The position numbers and the translations under genes are program-made. From Charina bottae (lineage: Eukaryota; Chordata; Lepidosauria; Squamata; Charinaidae), in NCBI GenBank assembly GCA_023362775.1, contig JALMGJ010000003.1, positions 53,049,416 to 53,113,415 on the forward strand: a DNA stretch of 64,000 nucleotides. The letters are read 5' to 3'. The notes under the pieces were generated by a model. The model was not told the DNA's origin. It searched no databases and was given only the letters and a program-made list of their open reading frames with translations. The stretch's first letter is position 1. Each line of letters opens with the position of its first letter. This document shows, one piece after another, positions 13,601 through 23,536 of the stretch.

Positions 13601-16600
13601 AAGCAATGTTCATTGAGTTCAGTGAGGCAGTGGGCTAAACATGTATGGGACTATGCTGTTAATGGCTAACAGTATCCTCTTAAGACCTTGCTAGTCATGA
13701 ATGTCGTCTTTTTCAGACATTCTGAATACAAAATTATGTCTTTATAAAGCAGTCATCCAAATAAATAATAATCTTATGGATTTCTTTGATTAACCAGTTA
13801 ATTTAAAGGTAGAATCTAAAATTCACTTGCTAAGGAATATTCCATAAGTATTCTTTTGGCCCTCTCTTATGGGATTACACTGCAAATGTTCATCTGAAAC
13901 AAAAGACATATTTATTTGCGGGTGACACATATATGTGCCTTAGGTGGAATCATCCAGCATGGACTGATTTAAACCAAAGGGATATAAATCCAACTTCCCC
14001 TTTTGTCAGTATAAATCTGACCACCATTCTTTATGAATTTGTAATTGAAGGGAACAAACACTGGTTTTACACTGTTGCACCTTTGCAATAAGGCCTTGCA
14101 CCAGTTGCATCCAATCTGCGCTGTCCTTTCTCTTCTTACTTATAGAGGAAAGTCTTTAAAATATTCTCATATAGAGTTGTCTGTGGGTTAGGGTGGTGAG
14201 GGTGGGGTTTCCCAATCAATCAGTCTAATGGAAGCAGCATTGTGCCATTGAAAAACACCCACCCCTTTTGTATGTGTATCGTGCCATTACACATGCATGT
14301 GCCAAAGGGACTGAGTTTGCAGTACAATGGTGTAATGCTGCTTTCATTATATGGACAAAATGGGCAGAGCTGTGGATGCTTGCATGACACAGACTCTTAC
14401 AAAAGCAGGCATAACACTGAGATTAAGTATAAGAATGTGGAAATTTGTGCATTGAACCAAGCTGTCTTCTCATGTCATTTGAATGTCACTCCTTTCTACT
14501 CCACTCCTTTCCCTAACAGAAAATGATGGAGTGGTATCATAAATTCAGCTTACAAACTGCTTGGTTTCCATTTCTGATGGCTAAGACACATTTGCTCTAT
14601 TTTGCTTCATTTTTAGTATGGAGAACTACTCATGCTTGCTTCTGGCACAGGTATAGCACCAATGCTTCCTATTATTCAGTACATAACCGAAAATGAAGAT
14701 GATGAAACTTTTGTAACTCTGGTAGGCTGCTTCCGAACTTTTGAAAATATTTACATGAAAGCTCTTCTTCAAGAACAGTCTCGATTCTGGAACATAAGGA
14801 CATTTTATGTATTAAGCCAGGTAAATACTCTATTAGGAAATTGTCCCTCTATACTTCTGGGACAATGTAACAAATCCCTTCATTTGGTTATGGGCTTTAC
14901 AAATTGTAGATGGCTAATTCATGACAATCCTGCATTATCAGAGTAACTCTGGGTTATAGCTTAGCAGAAGAGCACATGTTTTGCATGCAAGAGGGCCCAG
15001 GTTCAATCCCTGATGACTCCAGGTAGAGTTAGGAAGGATTTCCTGACTCAGAACTCTGGAAATCCAGTACCAATCTGTGAAGATGAAGGCTGATCAAACA
15101 GCTGCAGTTTTATTTTTTAATGCCCTCACTATACGTATGAGATCCATTCATCAGGTACACCAGAGAGGGCTTAATCCTATGTTGCTTATAAGCACTGGAA
15201 TGCTGTCCTGCAAGAGTTGGCTCAGACCCCTTTCCACTTTTGGAAAGGACTCAAAATTTTCCTCTCCAGTTTATCCTTTTTTTAAAGGGTTAGCTGCCTT
15301 GAATTCCCTATGGGATGGAAGATGGATGAGTATATTAACTTTTTTATATCTACACACAAACGTACATATCCATCGTTCTCTTCCGTTTCAGGTTAAGCAA
15401 CATTATGCAGAATGCAGAAAGGAAGTAAAAAAATAGTAAGCCAAAGAAATCCAACACATGAAATTAGAAAAAAAGAAAAGAAAACATAACTAAATTTATT
15501 ATGAACCAACTTCATTCACAAAACCTCTCTGCATTTTTCTGTCCTTGCAAACCATCCTGGCCTCACCATGTTCATGCACCAGTTTATATATTGCCTTTTG
15601 CCTTTTTAAACTTCTCATCTCTCTCTTTTTGAGCATCTTACCAACTGCATCCTACCAGTTCCTTAATCTTCCCTTTCCTCTCAGCCCATTCATTCTTCAC
15701 ATATTTGCTTTGCAATTTGATCCTCATTAGTTCTCCCACTATAACCAAACCATCTCAATGTACTTCATGCTGGTCACTCACTTTTGTATTCAGCCTACAT
15801 GCATTCCTGAGCCTGTCTCCTCTTGTTTCACTACACATACTTCTTCAGTACCCCATTCCGTTCCGCTGCACTCAACTTACCTTTATGCTGCTTCTGCCAT
15901 ACAGTTCTTACTTCCATATCACAAGGTAGGCAGAAGCATGCCTTTATACATCGCCATTTTTGCTTTATACAAAAAGCATGTATTCTTCACTACTGGCTAC
16001 ATACTACCTATAATTTTTCTATCAGCATTTGCACATCTTAATATTTCTCCATCCATTTCCCCGTCTTTAGTGTACGTTCTACCAAGATACACAAACCCTT
16101 GTATAAATACACTTTCTTCACCTTCAGGTCAAATTAACTAAGCATTGTTAGCCATGAATAGAACTTTCTCATTGGCCCTAATCCAGCTAAAGTTAGTTGT
16201 GACTAATCTTAGCTTGATTTGGACAACTGAATAGCATACTTTGTGAAGCAGTTTAAAACAGAATAGTAGGACTCTGTTTTAAAATAAAGTCTCCACAAAT
16301 CTAATTATTGTGTGTTAGGCAGATATGAGTGTTTTTCTTAATGTGAGCTTCTGAAAATGCATTTTAAATCTCAATTAATAATTTAGAGTTCACCATATAT
16401 TTTTGTAGGATAATTTTGCAAATATACCTTATTTGTTTTGCCTTTTAGGAACATTCACTTACAAATCTGCCATGGAGCTTTCGAGAGACTGCGCATCTTG
16501 GTCGAATAAATGAAAACCTGATTAAGAGTATGGTGAACATCTGTAGAAGGCAACCTTTTGTACTAGTATGTGGCTCAGTAACATTTAATGAAGATATGGA

Positions 16601-16652
16601 GAAGTGCTTGAAAGCAATTGGTTTTGAAAAAGAGTCATACTTTATATTCTAA
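1480..16652 (+). CDS. CYB5RL: CYB5RL, NADH-cytochrome b5 reductase-like (complete coding sequence, six coding exons)
   Basis: Joined coding exons are 1480-1656, 4014-4162, 9410-9497, 12220-12324, 14617-14820 and 16449-16652: 927 nt, 308 residues plus TAA. All junctions keep frame and have GT/AG sites. Seen: an N-terminal cysteine cluster (CCGSGCKPC), then a ferredoxin-reductase fold with FAD motif RAYTPV, a second flavin motif GPFGG, nucleotide-binding motif GTGIAPM, and a C-terminal CGS in place of the CGPP of classical b5 reductases. Family knowledge: the cytochrome b5 reductase group passes electrons from NADH through FAD to cytochrome b5-type acceptors; the physiological partner of CYB5RL is not well defined. 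Length is close to the roughly 315-residue human protein as I recall it. CDCP2 follows on the same strand about 30 kb downstream. No frameshift or stop is seen. Confidence 0.96.
1925..2245 (+). mobile_element. Degenerate L1-type reverse transcriptase fragment in CYB5RL intron
   Basis: The + strand encodes TKDTRQGCPLSPLLFVIALEV, the RT motif that precedes the catalytic FADD box. Remnants of the next block follow after a frameshift and stops. No poly-A or duplication is recognisable. Confidence 0.7.
2246..4013 (+). other. CYB5RL intron, mostly unique AT-rich sequence
   Basis: A simple AT/TAAA-rich low-complexity tract lies at about 2808-2985. No other repeat or conserved element recognised. 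Confidence 0.5.
4014..4162 (+). CDS. CYB5RL: CYB5RL coding exon 2: start of the FAD-binding domain
   Basis: The acceptor is ttgcag (ends 4013) and the donor gtactg follows 4162. The exon is 149 nt, phase 0 in and phase 2 out; the split AG|A codon restores arginine with the next exon. The peptide runs from SSNSDLTPE to GQHIVMR. It contains the beta-barrel strands typical of the reductase flavin domain, including the GQHI turn that precedes the FAD motif. Confidence 0.95.
4497..4727. mobile_element. hAT MITE family A, copy 1
   Basis: The 231-bp element starts cagagctttccaaac and ends cggaaagctatg. It is flanked by aggtaggt (4489-4496) and gggtaggt (4728-4735), an 8-bp duplication with one mismatch. 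The interior is an imperfect palindrome containing acccagaagcgctgatg and its inverse around 4620. It lies in a CYB5RL intron. Confidence 0.9.
4736..5704 (+). other. CYB5RL intron, no recognised feature
   Basis: Unique-looking AT-rich sequence; nothing identifiable by eye. Confidence 0.4.
5705..7365 (-). mobile_element. L1-like LINE with RT region deleted (5' part, ORF1-like frame, 3' tail)
   Basis: Minus-strand order is upstream region, an open frame at 6942-6478 (154 residues beginning MKNFKQTFSDFHQDF, predicted coiled coil and resembling L1 ORF1), then an AT-rich 3' end finishing in A-rich sequence near 5705-5800. No reverse transcriptase sequence is present between them, so an internal deletion is inferred. 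A tRNA-type SINE is inserted at about 5869-6085. The GC-richer block 7366-7700 may be its 5' UTR. Confidence 0.5.
5869..6085 (+). mobile_element. tRNA-derived SINE (GCC-TTGAG tail type)
   Basis: It contains the tRNA-like B box region (gagttctagtcccgcc), the conserved body gggtgaccttgggccagtca, and the 3' segment gccttgagttatttataaa with a (AAAT)n-like tail. The same body recurs at 27500, 30534, 35868, 44420 and 52588 in this window. Confidence 0.85.
7366..8300 (+). other. GC-richer intronic stretch, possibly L1 5' UTR and an LTR end
   Basis: Bases 7366-7700 are GC-rich with no conserved frame and abut the minus-strand L1-like element, so they may be its 5' UTR. Bases 7845-7888 (gtctggtctaccttatagggctgaca) share about 40 bp with 56484-56529 and may be the terminus of an LTR family. 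No gene is supported. Confidence 0.35.
8300..8905 (+). mobile_element. Decayed CR1/L2-like LINE 3' end
   Basis: Fragments such as aagcccttcatggcata, followed by gggaccaccggtctccc and cctctggaacagctttt, match the 3' coding end and UTR pattern of common reptile CR1/L2-type LINEs. The frame is full of stops. Assignment is from pattern memory. Confidence 0.45.
8906..12219 (+). other. CYB5RL introns flanking exon 3, no recognised repeat
   Basis: Apart from the exon at 9410-9497, this is AT-rich unique sequence. A short GTA/TAC trinucleotide tract at about 10887-10935 forms a small palindrome. Nothing else identified. Confidence 0.4.
9410..9497 (+). CDS. CYB5RL: CYB5RL coding exon 3: FAD-binding RAYTPV motif
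   Basis: This 88-nt exon encodes GVVNGLEVQ, then RAYTPV and GYFEVLIK, and ends in phase 0 at a gtaaat donor. The RxYT signature is the flavin-binding motif of ferredoxin-NADP reductase superfamily members, so catalytic competence of the FAD domain looks preserved. Confidence 0.96.
12220..12324 (+). CDS. CYB5RL: CYB5RL coding exon 4: second flavin motif GPFGG
   Basis: This 105-nt, phase 0-0 exon has a tttcacaag acceptor and a gtaata donor. It encodes the region from CYKTGLMSQ through GDAIFWRGPFGG to TANQ. The GPFG segment contacts the FAD phosphates in related reductases. Confidence 0.96.
12325..14616 (+). other. CYB5RL intron between coding exons 4 and 5
   Basis: Contains an (AC)n microsatellite at about 13182-13203. 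No transposon or conserved noncoding element was recognised by eye. Confidence 0.4.
14617..14820 (+). CDS. CYB5RL: CYB5RL coding exon 5: NADH-binding domain with GTGIAPM
   Basis: This 204-nt, phase 0-0 exon runs from acceptor ttttag to donor gtaaat. It encodes YGELLMLASGTGIAPM followed by a Rossmann-like segment (FVTLVGCFRTFENIYMK) and ends RTFYVLSQ. GTGIAPM corresponds to the nucleotide-binding G(T/S)GxxP loop of b5 reductases. Confidence 0.97.
14955..15110 (+). mobile_element. Old tRNA-derived SINE fragment
   Basis: The sequence tagagcacatg-like head, gcatgcaagagggcccagg and ttcaatccctgatgactccagg fit a second, more decayed reptile tRNA-SINE family. A related, weaker trace may lie at 18720-18850. 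Confidence 0.5.
15490..16140 (-). mobile_element. Decayed RTE/R4-like LINE reverse transcriptase C-terminal region
   Basis: Across several frames the minus strand retains blocks resembling FVYLGxTYTxDGEM, AKMAMYKGMLLP, LYGSETW (here with stops) and a DQH-type motif, as in RTE-like LINE tails. Frames are broken by many stops and shifts. It lies in the last CYB5RL intron. Confidence 0.5.
16449..16652 (+). CDS. CYB5RL: CYB5RL terminal coding exon
   Basis: The acceptor gccttttag ends at 16448 and the stop codon TAA is at 16650-16652. It encodes 67 residues, including FVLVCGSVTFNEDMEKC and the C-terminal tail ESYFIF. The CGS triplet replaces the CGP of classical NADH-cytochrome b5 reductases, a change I also recall in the human CYB5RL protein. 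A candidate AATAAA follows at 16662. Confidence 0.96.
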   Translation, partial: EHSLTNLPWSFRETAHLGRINENLIKSMVNICRRQPFVLVCGSVTFNEDMEKCLKAIGFEKESYFIF

Positions 16653-16661
16653 GTTGCTTCA

Positions 16662-16667
16662 AATAAA
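16662..16667 (+). terminator. Candidate CYB5RL polyadenylation signal AATAAA
   Basis: AATAAA begins 10 nt after the CYB5RL stop codon and is followed by a GT-containing stretch. If used, the 3' UTR would be only about 30 nt. Later AATAAA motifs (for example near 18369) could be used instead. Confidence 0.5.
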
Positions 16668-16828
16668 GTGGGTATCTTGGCTACAAATATTGTTAATGGA
16701 CAGGTCTGCTGAAGTTTTTTTTTACTTTTTATACATAAAGTGTTTTATGAACAGTTCCATAAATTAGCATAATTTCACAGCTAATTATATTCCTCTAATT
16801 CAGTTTGTTGCAAGTTTTTCTTGACATA

Positions 16829-17235
16829 GAGGTAGTCCTCACTTAATGACCACAATTGGGACCAGAATTTCAGTTGCTAAGCGAAGCGGTCTTTAAGCGA
16901 ATCCAACCTGATTTTACAACCTTTTTTGCAGGGGCCATTAAGCAAATCACTGCAGGCATTAAGCAAACCACATGGTTTTTAAGTGAATCACGTGGTTCTT
17001 TGATTTTGCTTGCCAGAAGCCAGACAGTAAGGTAAAAAATGGTGATCACGTGACCACGGGACGCTGCAACGGTCATAAATGCGAACCGGTTGCCAAGAGC
17101 CCAAATCGTGATCATGTGACTGCGGGAATACCGCAATGGTCATAAGTGTGAGGACTGGTCATAAGTCAATTTTCCCAGCACTGTCATAAGTCCGATCTAT
17201 CACTAAACAAATGGTTGTTAAGTGAGGACTACCTG
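16829..17235. mobile_element. Tc1/mariner (Tigger/pogo-like) MITE, 407 bp
   Basis: Terminal inverted repeats ggtagtcctcacttaatgac and gttaagtgaggactacct are flanked by TA on both sides. The interior has two diverged ~60-bp direct units around gtgatcacgtgacc (17041-17160). It lies just downstream of CYB5RL. A related shorter copy is at 59140. Confidence 0.75.
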
Positions 17236-17835
17236 TATTTCCCTGTCTCTTGTGGAGATACTGAGACCTGCAATGGTGCAATGAATACAGTAAAGGACAA
17301 GGATCAGAGTCATCATTGTGATCTTCCAGCTATCGATCTGGGTTGGCTGAAAATCTCTACACCAAGCTGAACCACATGCAAGAGTTACACCATAGAAATA
17401 TATCTCTTGCTATGTTGCAGATGATATCTGAGCAGAATGTTCTGCTGTGTAGCTGTATATCATCAGAGTTCTGCTTTATCAGCATCCTCTGAAAAATGAT
17501 TAAAAATTTTGAGGGACATGTTGTGAATATTGCCCTAGTATACTCTACATGCATTGAATTGCCACTGCTTTAAGAATCGCATTAGCTGGAACCAGTGGAT
17601 TCTTGAAAGCAGTAGCGTATATATATGGAAGCCTGAAAAAGGTCAGGTTGCTTTAATGGATGGGAGAGAAATGCTGTGCTCGTACAAGGTCTGAAACACA
17701 TTTCTACTCCTCCTTGAAGCATGCACAATATTTAGAAGCAAGAAAGTGCATCATCTTTAATATCAGAACTTTTTAAACTACCTGTTCTTCCCTCAAATGA
17801 AATTATATTTTTATTTCTACTAGTATAAAGGCACA

Positions 17836-18163
17836 AGGGGCGCGATGGCTCAGCGGGTAAGACGCCAGGCTTGTTGATCGGAAGGTCGCAAGTTCGGAGG
17901 TTCGAGACCTGAGCGCCGTGTGATGGAGTGAGCTCCCGCACTCGCCCCAGCTCCTGCCAACCTAGCAATTTGAAAGCATGCAAATGCAAATAGATGAATA
18001 GGTACCCCTTCGGTGGGTAGGTAACAGCCAGCGTTCCGCGCGCGTCATGCGGCCACATGACCGTGGAAGCGTCTTCGGACAACGCTGGCTCTTGGGCTAA
18101 CAAACGGAGATGAGCACCGGCCCCTAGAGTCGGACACGACTGTGCGGGGGAACCTTTACCTTT
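17836..18163 (+). mobile_element. Sauria-type tRNA SINE with BovB-like tail
   Basis: Head ggggcgcgatggctcagcgg with a tRNA-like B box (ggttcgagacc), unique body (gcatgcaaatgcaaatagat), and 3' end gagtcggacacgactgtg. It is flanked by the 12-bp duplication tataaaggcaca at 17824-17835 and 18164-18175. The 3' gagtcggacacgact matches the BovB 3' end, which fits mobilisation by BovB as described for Sauria SINEs. Confidence 0.93.
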
Positions 18164-18175
18164 TATAAAGGCACA

Positions 18176-19284
18176 TTTGTGAAATCTCTCCCTAACAATT
18201 ATTTTGCCAGCAATGCAATCATTGTTGGAGCAAAGTGTAATAGGAAAAAATAAAAAATAAATAAACTTGCATTTTTTTTCTCATTGTAAGTCTCCAAATC
18301 CTAGTGGTTACTATGTTTATTGGACAGTTCTGGTTTGTTTTTGTTTTTATATTATGGAGCACTGAATTCAATAAAATGCTAACTGATAAAAAATAACATC
18401 AAGTGTAGTTATATCTTAACTCATTGAATCTATTAGCACTCATTCAAGTTCAGGTAGCAAAATCTGTAATACAATAAGAGACTGAAACAGTTTCATTTTA
18501 TATCATAAGGCCTACATTTGATCTGTTTTAGTGGGAACAAGTATATTGATCTGTAAACCAAGGAAACCTGACATTTTAGCCTAATGGAAAATTGCATTGA
18601 GTTTTGTTTCAGTCATGGAAACTGCTTTGTGAATAGAAAATGCCCCAACCTCAGTGAAGTTATACTTTTCTCAGCAGCAATAAAATAATCTATAAAACTT
18701 TGTTTCCAAGTAGAGAGAGGTCATAGTTCAGTGTTAGAAAATCTGCTTTGCGCATAGTAAGTTTCCAGCTTCAGTCTGTGATATCTTTATTTAGCCTAAT
18801 CTTCACAGGTACTGTAGACCAGTGATCTGATTCAAGACAATGCAGAGCCTCATATCTATGTACAGTATATACAGTATAATGTAATGTATATATTCCATGT
18901 GAGACTATGTTTTTGGCTGGGAAGAATTTATAGTGAAATATATATATATTTATTTATTTTTATTTATTACTTGGATTTATCCCCGCCCATCTCTACCATG
19001 ATATATAGCCTACTGGAAGTTATAGATATTAATAATCAACACCAATCTTTACCTTGTTGAGAAAGATAGGAGACTACTGCTGGCCTTTGTTCTTACAGCA
19101 TTTAAATGCATTGGTACTATGTGAAAATGTCTTCAAATAATATGCATTCAATATATCCAAACAGCTTCAGGAGCATGGGAAACATTTAGATAATCAGCAG
19201 ATGAACAGCTGATGATGAAATTTTCTATAGGGTTAAACTGATGTGGAATCACAGGAGAAAGAGTTGGCCCAAATCTGAATTACA
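18176..19284 (+). other. Intergenic, AT-rich, little recognised
   Basis: Holds possible weak SINE remnants (18720-18850, and a cccgcccatctctacc tail near 18978). No gene or clear element. Confidence 0.35.
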
Positions 19285-20098
19285 TCAATCAAAGTTTATT
19301 GATTAGCCCTTAGGCCTTATCAAAATACAAGATTAAACAATAAATGTTAATAAAACTCTATATAAAATTAATATAAAAGACAAATTGAATAAGAAGTAAA
19401 TAAAAATATGGTAGATAAGTATACATATAAATGAAAATACACATCATATTTCCGTGTCACCCCTACAGTTTACCCCGATCAACCCCACATATGTAGATCT
19501 CAAGCATATTGATTTGCTTAAATACAGTGCTGTATTATATGTTATTTTTGGGTCTTGGCCACACATAAAATATGTTGTTCTAATATGTGATTCCCAGTGG
19601 GGGGTTCGTTTAATGCAGTGCTTTCCAATGGCGGCGGCGGCCTTGTGTGTGGCGCTAAAACCTGGAAGCGCTGATGGCGCTCTGCCGCCGCCGCCACAGG
19701 GGCAGCGGCGATGCACCATCAGCACTTCCGGGTTTTGTGGCGACACACAGTTTGGAAAGCTATGGTTTAATGTATGGGCCAAGGTGCAGATCTCTCACCT
19801 TCTTATACAAATTACAGTTGAATAATATATGTGCTATATCCTCAATTTCAGGCTCTCCACATATACAAATGCGTTCATTATAAGGGATGCTGCTAAATCT
19901 CCCAAATCTGACCATTGTATCAAGCTGATACTGAATTACATGTATTCCCACTACCCCATCTTCAGATAGTAGTGAGGAAGATCTAGCGGATATCCAGCAA
20001 CATAATATTTCAGCCTTCAATCTGAGGAACAATTGAAGAAAAATTAACAAATCATCTCTATTTCCCTTTTTACAACAAAGATTTGAAATTTGCAACTA
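19285..20098 (-). mobile_element. Decayed LINE 3' end with zinc-knuckle-like C terminus
   Basis: The minus-strand frame 20095-19773 encodes ERICICGEPEIEDIAHILFNC, the C-x-C...H...C pattern typical of LINE ORF2 C termini, followed toward 19285 by an AT-rich tail. It is interrupted by hAT family A copy 2 at 19616-19764. Clade assignment is uncertain. Confidence 0.55.
19616..19764. mobile_element. hAT MITE family A, copy 2 (149 bp)
   Basis: Starts cagtgctttcc and ends gtttggaaagctatg, with a perfect 8-bp duplication gtttaatg at 19608-19615 and 19765-19772. It is nested inside an older LINE. Confidence 0.92.
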
Positions 20099-20985
20099 GT
20101 TCCTATTTTTTGGAAAGAGCATGAAAAGAACAAAAGGATCCTTGCACTTACCCAAAAGAGATAGTTATCTACAGATTTTAGTCTGAAGATGCATTCCAGT
20201 CACATTTTCTGTGAATGCTACATAGTGTCTAGTATCTGCTTAAAAACCTATGTTACAGCATTGCCTTTATTAATCAACTTTGGGAATTGTGAAAATGAAT
20301 GTGCAAGGAGGAAGAGACTGCAGATCTCCCATGATAACTTATCTGCCATCCAATGAAAATGTGAGAACCCCTACAAGCATTTTCCATCTACTCATCTGAA
20401 TGCACATAGTTTGTGAGATGTGAACTGTGGATAATTTCAGCCTTCCCTCTTCACATAAGGCAATTTGGCAATGCAGCCTGAGCTGCTTGCTTCATGCTCC
20501 TCCCAGCTGTTTCTTAAGCCAAGTTTAGAAATTCTACTCTGGATTGCAGTGAGCCCATTGAAGTTTCCCAAGGCTGCTATTTGCTAACATTTGAAGAAGC
20601 AACTGATCTAATCAAGACCTACAACTTACTAGTTGCAGAAACTTGCACATTAGGACTGTGCAAAGCATTCAAAGCAAATACTTTGCAGAGAAGCATACAA
20701 ACTGAATGGGTACAAATGTTTATTTCTTGCAGGACGTTACTGCCTTAAATAAAAAAGAACCCTAACCTTGCAAGCAAAACTTCAAATCTGAATCAGAGAT
20801 ATTATCTAGCCAGTTCAGCCCAGGTCATGCAAAAGGGTTGCTAAATTCCTCCTTTTCCCCTGAGGAAGAAACCGAGGTTCAGTAGGCTCAGGTGGAGGAG
20901 ATAACTCACAAAGTCCTTCAGCCAGCACACTACTGCCTCCTCCACAGCCATGGCCCCCATTAACGCCTGCACTGGTGTGGCTCAG
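20099..20985 (+). other. Intergenic, no recognised feature
   Basis: Unique-looking sequence up to the solo LTR; no reading frame with a recognisable domain. Confidence 0.35.
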
Positions 20986-21932
20986 TGTTCTGTTCGGAGT
21001 AGGAGACAGCCAGGAAGGTTTATAGAAAATAGTTTTATTTACAATCAAACTATTTACATAGAATAAAGTCCTTAAAATGGCAAATTTCAGATCCAATTCA
21101 AACCCAACCAGGCAGAGGAGGAGGACCTGATAATTCAGCAAGGCAGGAACTGATGGAAGAACGTGGCAAGGCAAAACTCGGCTAGTGTTCGCAACGAGGT
21201 AGCGAGGCAAGGTGTAGCAGGAATTAGTGGCAACGAATCAGGACCAAACTCAACAGGACTGGCAAGGCAAGGCTGCACAGAAGTGTCGAGACAAGGATGA
21301 TCTGAGGCGATAAAACACGGCTTGGCTGAAGCGACAATACAAGACTGGGCTGGAGCGACAGGGCAAGGCTGGACTGACTTGGCAAAGCGAGACTGAGCTG
21401 CAGCACGTGGCAAGATGGCTAGGCAAGATTCGGCTTCCCGTGGCAAGGAGGTAGGGCGAGACTCTAAGGAAGCTGGACTCAATTCCGAAATGGTGAAAGT
21501 TGCTGCTTCTGGTTCCGCGACGGCTGCAGGGCAGGCTTCTGAAGACGGTCTGGCTCGACTTCTCCGAAAGAAGCTGTTAGCTCAGTGGAACGTTTGTCTC
21601 CGGCGACTGGGTCCTTGCACTGGCGTCTTTTTATCCTGTTCTCTTCGCGCCGTTTCTCCTCAGGAACCAATTGGGCTTCTTTTTGCTTGGCGCGCTTTTC
21701 AGCTCGCCTCTCCCTTGCGCTGATTGGTGGCTTCGAACCTGCTCCCATTTCTGGACCAATCATTTGCTCAGGATTCTCCCGCTCTGCTGCATCGTGCCCA
21801 GTTTCGGTTTCCTGCTCAGCGTAAGTTTCGTTTTCCTGATCGTGCTCTGGATCAGTTTCGTTTTCCTGACCCTGCTCAGCATAAGTTTCGTTTCCCCCTT
21901 GTTCAGAGTCAGAGTCAGAGTGAACTCTGACA
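20986..21932 (-). mobile_element. Solo LTR (947 bp), retroviral or Gypsy-type
   Basis: Bounded by TG...CA and the 5-bp duplication ctcag at 20981-20985 and 21933-21937. On the minus strand a TATA-like ggataaaaag lies near 21635 and a polyadenylation signal AATAAA near 21032, so transcription would run leftward. The CpG-containing U3 side (21650-21932) has CCAAT-type motifs and short repeats (gtttcgttttcctga). No internal retroviral sequence flanks it. TATA to poly-A is about 600 bp, long for a typical retroviral R region. Confidence 0.8.
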
Positions 21933-22179
21933 CTCAGGAGCTAGGGTAGCCCAATTCCTCACTAGGCAGGATAAGAGTCCGGCAGGTGGCTGAGGAGCTG
22001 GAGCTGGGTGGTCAAGGCCAGCTGCCTGGAGAGATCAAGAGATGCAGAGGTAGAGTGGGAGGGACTGGGGTGAGTGAAATGTGGCTGGCTAAGAAAGCAG
22101 GGGTGCAAGCAAGAACCAATCCTAAGCTATTGGGGTTTGTTTTAGGGGGAACATATGCAATTTTGGGTTCATGCCAATG

Positions 22180-22370
22180 AACCATGGTGTGGTGTAGTAT
22201 TTAAGGTATTAGAGTAGGAGTGGGAAGACTCAGGTTCTAGTCCTCTCTGAGGCATGACCTATTCGGGGAGATGGGTGGGGATAAATTTAAATAATAAATA
22301 AATAATAAATGACAGCCAACTGGATAACCTTGGGCCAATCACTCCCTCTCAGCTCGATTCAGCATCAGGC
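22180..22370 (+). mobile_element. Fragmented tRNA SINE
   Basis: Contains tggtgtggtgtagtattta, ggttctagtcctctctgagg, then an (AAAT)n tract and later ccttgggccaatcactccct, all parts of the SINE family seen at 5869. The order is disrupted. Confidence 0.55.
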
Positions 22371-22851
22371 TCTGTAACGAGTGAGCTGAAAAATGAAATC
22401 CCGATGTTGCATCATGCAAAACAAATGAGCCCTGCAATTAAGCCGGGCAGAGGCTAAGGACAACAACAAATGGACCATGGTAAGACTTCACATGTTCTAG
22501 GAACAAAATGGAACAAAATAATGTGGTTCAACCAGTAAGCCAATGGTGATGATTGCTGGAATCATTTAATGAAAGAGGAAGTTGGGAAAAGCTAAAACTA
22601 CACCAGAGACAGACAGTTTATGATCCATAACAAGGCTAATATAGTCCATGTGCCACTGATGATCTTAAGAGGCAGGAAAAGAAGGCATGAACAGGGTGTG
22701 AAACCAGCAGACTAATAGATGCTGTGAGGCTCCAGTACTGTTCTTAAAGAAGTTAAATGTTTATTAGAATCATGCAGGGAAGGGAGGACAAGTTTGTGGA
22801 TCCTTGTGGGACATCAATACACTTCTTGGAAGCTACATCAAGTGGTAAAGT

Positions 22852-23536
22852 CAGGGGTCCTTAACCTTTTTGTGACATGCTGTCAACTCTCCAAGTAGGA
22901 AGGTCAGGAAATGGAATCTACAAGAAATATTGGCATTCTTCTTTATTGATATAGGCTATAATAACAGAATCTTGAAAGCCGGGCAGTGTTTCCGTTGCCC
23001 TCCCTCTTATACCAGAGAGTCAAGGTGGTATAAGTTTAAGTTTCTTTCTCACACTATCTTGTTTTGCCAAGCTGAGTTCATGTTTTGCTAATGTCATCGC
23101 TGCAGTTCTCTATGCATGGACCCCTTTGAGAGTTTGGTGAAACCTACAGACCCCTTCTCAGAAAAATGTATTTAAATGCATAAAATAAAATACATAGATA
23201 TAGATTGTATTAAAAAGGAAACCAATTATGCTCAAATACAGTTATCAAAATATTTAAGAAACAACAAATATGTAATGCATGCTTCTTTATTGAATCAGGT
23301 TATTTATTAAATCAATAACAAGACCATACACTTTTTTGGGTATGATCATTTTAGAGAGTTTGATTTATTGAAGTTAGCAAACACTTTTGGAGTCTAGAGG
23401 CCACAAATTACTTTGTTGCCTACATATATTATTGAATTAAAAACTAAATTTCAGTTGGTTTAGGGGAAATGACGTCGTAATATTTTTCTCATCCAAGTTC
23501 ACAGTCCCCAGGAAATCCCTGGGTTAAAAAGCCCTG
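22852..23536 (+). mobile_element. Ancient hAT-like DNA transposon fossil, interrupted by a small LTR-like insert
   Basis: The left end caggggtccttaacc and right end gggttaaaaagccctg are imperfect inverted repeats. The interior (atggacccctttgag, gttatcaaaatattt, catccaagttcacag) resembles, from memory, a hAT fossil widespread in amniotes including mammals. The sequence is split between gtgacatg (22879) and catggacc (23115) by the 22881-23114 insert. Confidence 0.6.
22881..23114 (-). mobile_element. Small LTR-like element, copy 1 (about 234 bp)
   Basis: It shares an ordered block with 45042-45229: a tg-initiated end, aggtcaggaaa, a tttatt-containing stretch, ctataataacagaa, and agtttctttctcac. 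On the minus strand the tttatt reads as AATAAA. It interrupts an older hAT element, which defines its edges. Target duplication of about 4-6 bp is imperfect. Class uncertain (TRIM-like or solo LTR). Confidence 0.5.
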
